Positions 62,056-64,000 of a DNA stretch of 64,000 nucleotides are shown here, piece after piece; position 1 is the stretch's first letter; each line of letters begins with the position of its first letter. Position numbers and translations under genes: made by a program. Under the pieces are notes generated by a model. It did no database searches, was not told the origin of the DNA, and saw only the letters and a program-made list of their open reading frames with translations. The stretch lies in the NCBI GenBank assembly GCA_903847405.1, contig CAINDP010000135.1:1-64000 (forward strand). Reading direction: 5' to 3'. The stretch comes from an uncultured Myxococcales bacterium (lineage in GTDB: Bacteria; Myxococcota_A; UBA9042; DTJE01).

Positions 62056-63887
62056 GGCTTGTTGGCGTGCACCGACCGCTGGGGCTTGCCGGAGGGCTTC
62101 CGGGGCCTGCCGGTCGGCTTGTCCGCGGTGCGCGTGGACCGGGCGGGGCGTCCCTCGGGCCGCGCCGACCGGGTACCGGGGCCGGATCTCTCCGGGCGTC
62201 CTTCCGGCCGTGACGTCCGGGTGCCGGGGCCGGACCTCTCCGGGCGTCCTTCCGGCCGTGCCGACCGGGTACCGGGGCCGGACCTCTCCGGGCGTCCTTC
62301 CGGCCGTGAGGTGCGCGTGCCGGGACCGGATCTTTCCGGACGTCCTTCGGGCCGTGCGGACCGCGTGCCGGGACCGGACCTTTCGGGGCGTCCCTCGGCC
62401 CGGGGCAGATGTACCGTCAAGCCGTTCCTGTCGGTGCCGCTGGTCCGTCCGGTGCGGGCCAGGCTGTGGTCGGCGGCCGGCTTCGAACCGCCCGACCGGG
62501 CCGCGTGGCCACGGGGGGCCGCCGCCGGTTTCGCGCCGCCGATACGGGTCGCGGGCCTGGCCCCCTTCATGGCCTCGGCCTTCCGCACTGCAGCGGCGAC
62601 CTCCGCCTCGAAGCGCCTCGCCCCCGGTCCGCTGTCGGAATCGTAGTCATCGTCGTGCCGCGCGCCACGGTCCGCGTCGAACCGGGGTGCCGCTGCCCGA
62701 CGCACGGGCTGCTCGCGATCGGGTCGTCCGCGCGGCGCCTCGGGTCGTCCGCGCGGCGCCTCGGGCCGCCCGCGTGCCGCCTCGGGCCGTCCCGCCGCGC
62801 CCTCGGCGCGACTGCGTGCGGTTTCGGGACGACCGCGCCGGACCTCGGTCCCACCGTGGAGCGTCCGGGGCCGACGCTCCGCACTTTCGGGACGTGCCGG
62901 TCGCGCCTGGCGGGTGCCGGGTTCGATCCGGCTCAGTTTCGTGCTGGGGGCCGCATGTCCCGGCAACTGGGACCGCTCCTCGGGACGCGCCACCTTGCCG
63001 GGCCGCGCCGGCCGGTCGGGCGCCAGCGTCCGGGACGTCCGTGTCGCGCCGGGTCGCGCGGCCCGTTCGGGCTTGTCTGCCGCCGCGGGCTTCGGCTGCC
63101 GCACCGGGGCTTCGGCCCTGGACGACCGCGTTCCGCGGGCCGGCCGCTGGGCCTTCGGCGCCTTCTGGGGCTTCGGCGCCCGGTTTTCCGTCAGTGCCGT
63201 GACCTCGTCCGGCGTCAGGATCCGCGAGGCGCCCGTCGGCAGCTTGCCCAGGCGGATCGGCCCGAACCGCACGCGTTTCAGCTTCAGGACGTTCATGCCC
63301 AGGGACTGGAACATGCGCCGCACTTCGCGGTAGCGTCCCTCGGTCATCACGATTTCCAGCCACTCGTTCGTCCGGGCCATCCGCAGGCGCTTGCACGACG
63401 CCGCCTGCGCCCGCCCGTCGTCCAGGTTCACGCCGCGCTCGATGCGCTCCAGCGCCCAGTCCGGCACGCCCCCCTGGATCTTGACCTCGTAGACGCGCTC
63501 GAACCCGCTGGCCGAGCGGGTCAATTGCCGCGTCAGGTCCCCGTCGTTGGTGAACAGCAGCAGGCCCTCGCTCATGATGTCCAGGCGGCCCACCGTGTGC
63601 ACGCGGACGGGCAGTTCCGGCAGCAGCGAGTTCACGTTCTTGCGACCCTCGGGGTCCTTTTCGCTGCAGACCACCCCCGTGGGCTTGTGCATCATCAGGA
63701 CGATGTGGTGCCGGGTCGGCCGGACCGTTTCCATGTCCAGCTTGACCCGGTCGACGTCCGGATCGACGAGGGTGCCGGGCGTGGCGACCGTCCCGTTGAC
63801 CGTGACACGGCCCTGGGCAATGCGCTCCTCGGCCTCGCGTCGGGACAGTTGGCCGCCTTCGACGAGGTAGCGTTGCAGACGAATCAT
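62043..63887 (-). CDS. RsuA/RluB-family pseudouridine synthase with long repetitive tail
   Basis: 614 aa. Residues 1-230 form a complete enzyme: an S4 RNA-binding domain (IRLQRYLVEGGQLSRREAEERIAQG) and a synthase domain with the catalytic Asp in HTVGRLDIMSEGLL, then EGRYREVRRMFQSLG. It modifies rRNA uridines (RsuA, RluB, RluE or RluF target not decidable). The remaining ~380 residues are Arg/Pro/Gly/Ala/Ser low complexity with seven- and sixteen-residue repeats, very basic and probably disordered. ATG 63887 has GGAGG. The stop overlaps the Omp85 end by 13 bp. Confidence 0.93.
   Translation of the reverse strand: MIRLQRYLVEGGQLSRREAEERIAQGRVTVNGTVATPGTLVDPDVDRVKLDMETVRPTRHHIVLMMHKPTGVVCSEKDPEGRKNVNSLLPELPVRVHTVGRLDIMSEGLLLFTNDGDLTRQLTRSASGFERVYEVKIQGGVPDWALERIERGVNLDDGRAQAASCKRLRMARTNEWLEIVMTEGRYREVRRMFQSLGMNVLKLKRVRFGPIRLGKLPTGASRILTPDEVTALTENRAPKPQKAPKAQRPARGTRSSRAEAPVRQPKPAAADKPERAARPGATRTSRTLAPDRPARPGKVARPEERSQLPGHAAPSTKLSRIEPGTRQARPARPESAERRPRTLHGGTEVRRGRPETARSRAEGAAGRPEAARGRPEAPRGRPEAPRGRPDREQPVRRAAAPRFDADRGARHDDDYDSDSGPGARRFEAEVAAAVRKAEAMKGARPATRIGGAKPAAAPRGHAARSGGSKPAADHSLARTGRTSGTDRNGLTVHLPRAEGRPERSGPGTRSARPEGRPERSGPGTRTSRPEGRPERSGPGTRSARPEGRPERSGPGTRTSRPEGRPERSGPGTRSARPEGRPARSTRTADKPTGRPRKPSGKPQRSVHANKPQKV
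62140..62403. repeat. 48-bp coding tandem repeat in the pseudouridine synthase tail
   Basis: About 5.5 units of 48 bp encoding RPEGRPERSGPGT plus RSA or RTS in alternation, so the higher-order period is 96 bp. The units are nearly identical at DNA level, which suggests recent expansion. A separate seven-residue repeat (GRPEAPR type) lies at about 62715-62800. Confidence 0.9.
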
Positions 63888-64000
63888 GTGTTTGTTCCTC
63901 CGGGGTCCGCGACCCGACGCCCATCTACGGCGCCCGGCCCGTGCCGGAGCGGGGATTGCCATCGGGACCAGCGCAAAGGTATCATGCCGCGACCGGCCGG

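Overview
The window is 64 kb of GC-rich bacterial chromosome, roughly two-thirds GC by eye, with strong G/C bias at third codon positions. That bias produces long antisense shadow reading frames. Several features point to a Myxococcota-like (former deltaproteobacterial) organism, but this is an inference. There are many short lipoproteins with Asp/Pro-rich linkers and Cys-rich modules. Two exported proteins end in a Cys, a membrane helix and an Arg cluster (MYXO-CTERM-like). The elongation factor P has an Arg tip loop. There is a full Gram-negative outer-membrane set (TamB, Omp85, beta-barrel proteins). I saw no rRNA, tRNA, insertion sequence, prophage or CRISPR array.

Layout. 1-6.4 kb: a WYL regulator cut by the window edge, sbcD-sbcC, a tyrosine/dual-specificity phosphatase and a convergent HD hydrolase. 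6.5-8.7 kb: a coupled MerR-VWA operon with a palindromic promoter. 8.7-11.4 kb: three lipoproteins. 11.5-12.7 kb: a SatD-like gene coupled to a frameshifted membrane partner, with three 28-bp repeats upstream. 12.8-18.6 kb: a DEDDh exonuclease, a Cys-rich lipoprotein, a Gdx/SugE exporter, a VWA lipoprotein, and an HEXXH protein coupled to a lipoprotein. 18.7-19.6 kb: a hexanucleotide array and PPK2. 19.7-27.9 kb: a pseudo-receiver/PAS/HD-GYP protein, a periplasmic binding protein with an RND transporter, a lipoprotein, and an orphan histidine kinase behind a palindromic, nearly leaderless promoter. 28-31.5 kb: MFS transporter, small exported protein and CapA, then endonuclease IV. 31.5-36 kb: a CPA2 antiporter, a coupled pair of unknown genes, and a second coupled pair on the other strand. 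36-42.2 kb: acyl-CoA dehydrogenase, a REP-like hairpin, a CocE-family hydrolase, a CinA-like protein, an FGE-domain lipoprotein and an EamA transporter. 42.4-46 kb: mrfB-mrfA. 46-48.1 kb: paired outer-membrane proteins. 48.4-52.7 kb: efp, recA, comM and a metallo-beta-lactamase-fold protein. 52.6-62 kb: a zinc-dependent phospholipase C-like protein, TamB and a frameshifted Omp85 protein. 62-63.9 kb: an RsuA/RluB-type pseudouridine synthase with a long repetitive tail.

Themes. DNA maintenance is heavily represented: SbcCD, a DnaQ-like exonuclease, Nfo, MrfAB, RecA and ComM. The envelope set comprises TamB/Omp85, paired barrels, many lipoproteins and two MYXO-CTERM proteins. Many adjacent genes overlap by an ATGA tetranucleotide, which marks translationally coupled two-gene units. 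The least understood units are the MerR-VWA operon, the SatD locus with its repeats, the 33.4-34.9 kb pair, and two proteins (16.6-18.0 kb and 35.0-35.9 kb) that share an N-terminal L-x-Y-x-[ED]-G motif reminiscent of extracellular contractile injection system (eCIS)-associated proteins.
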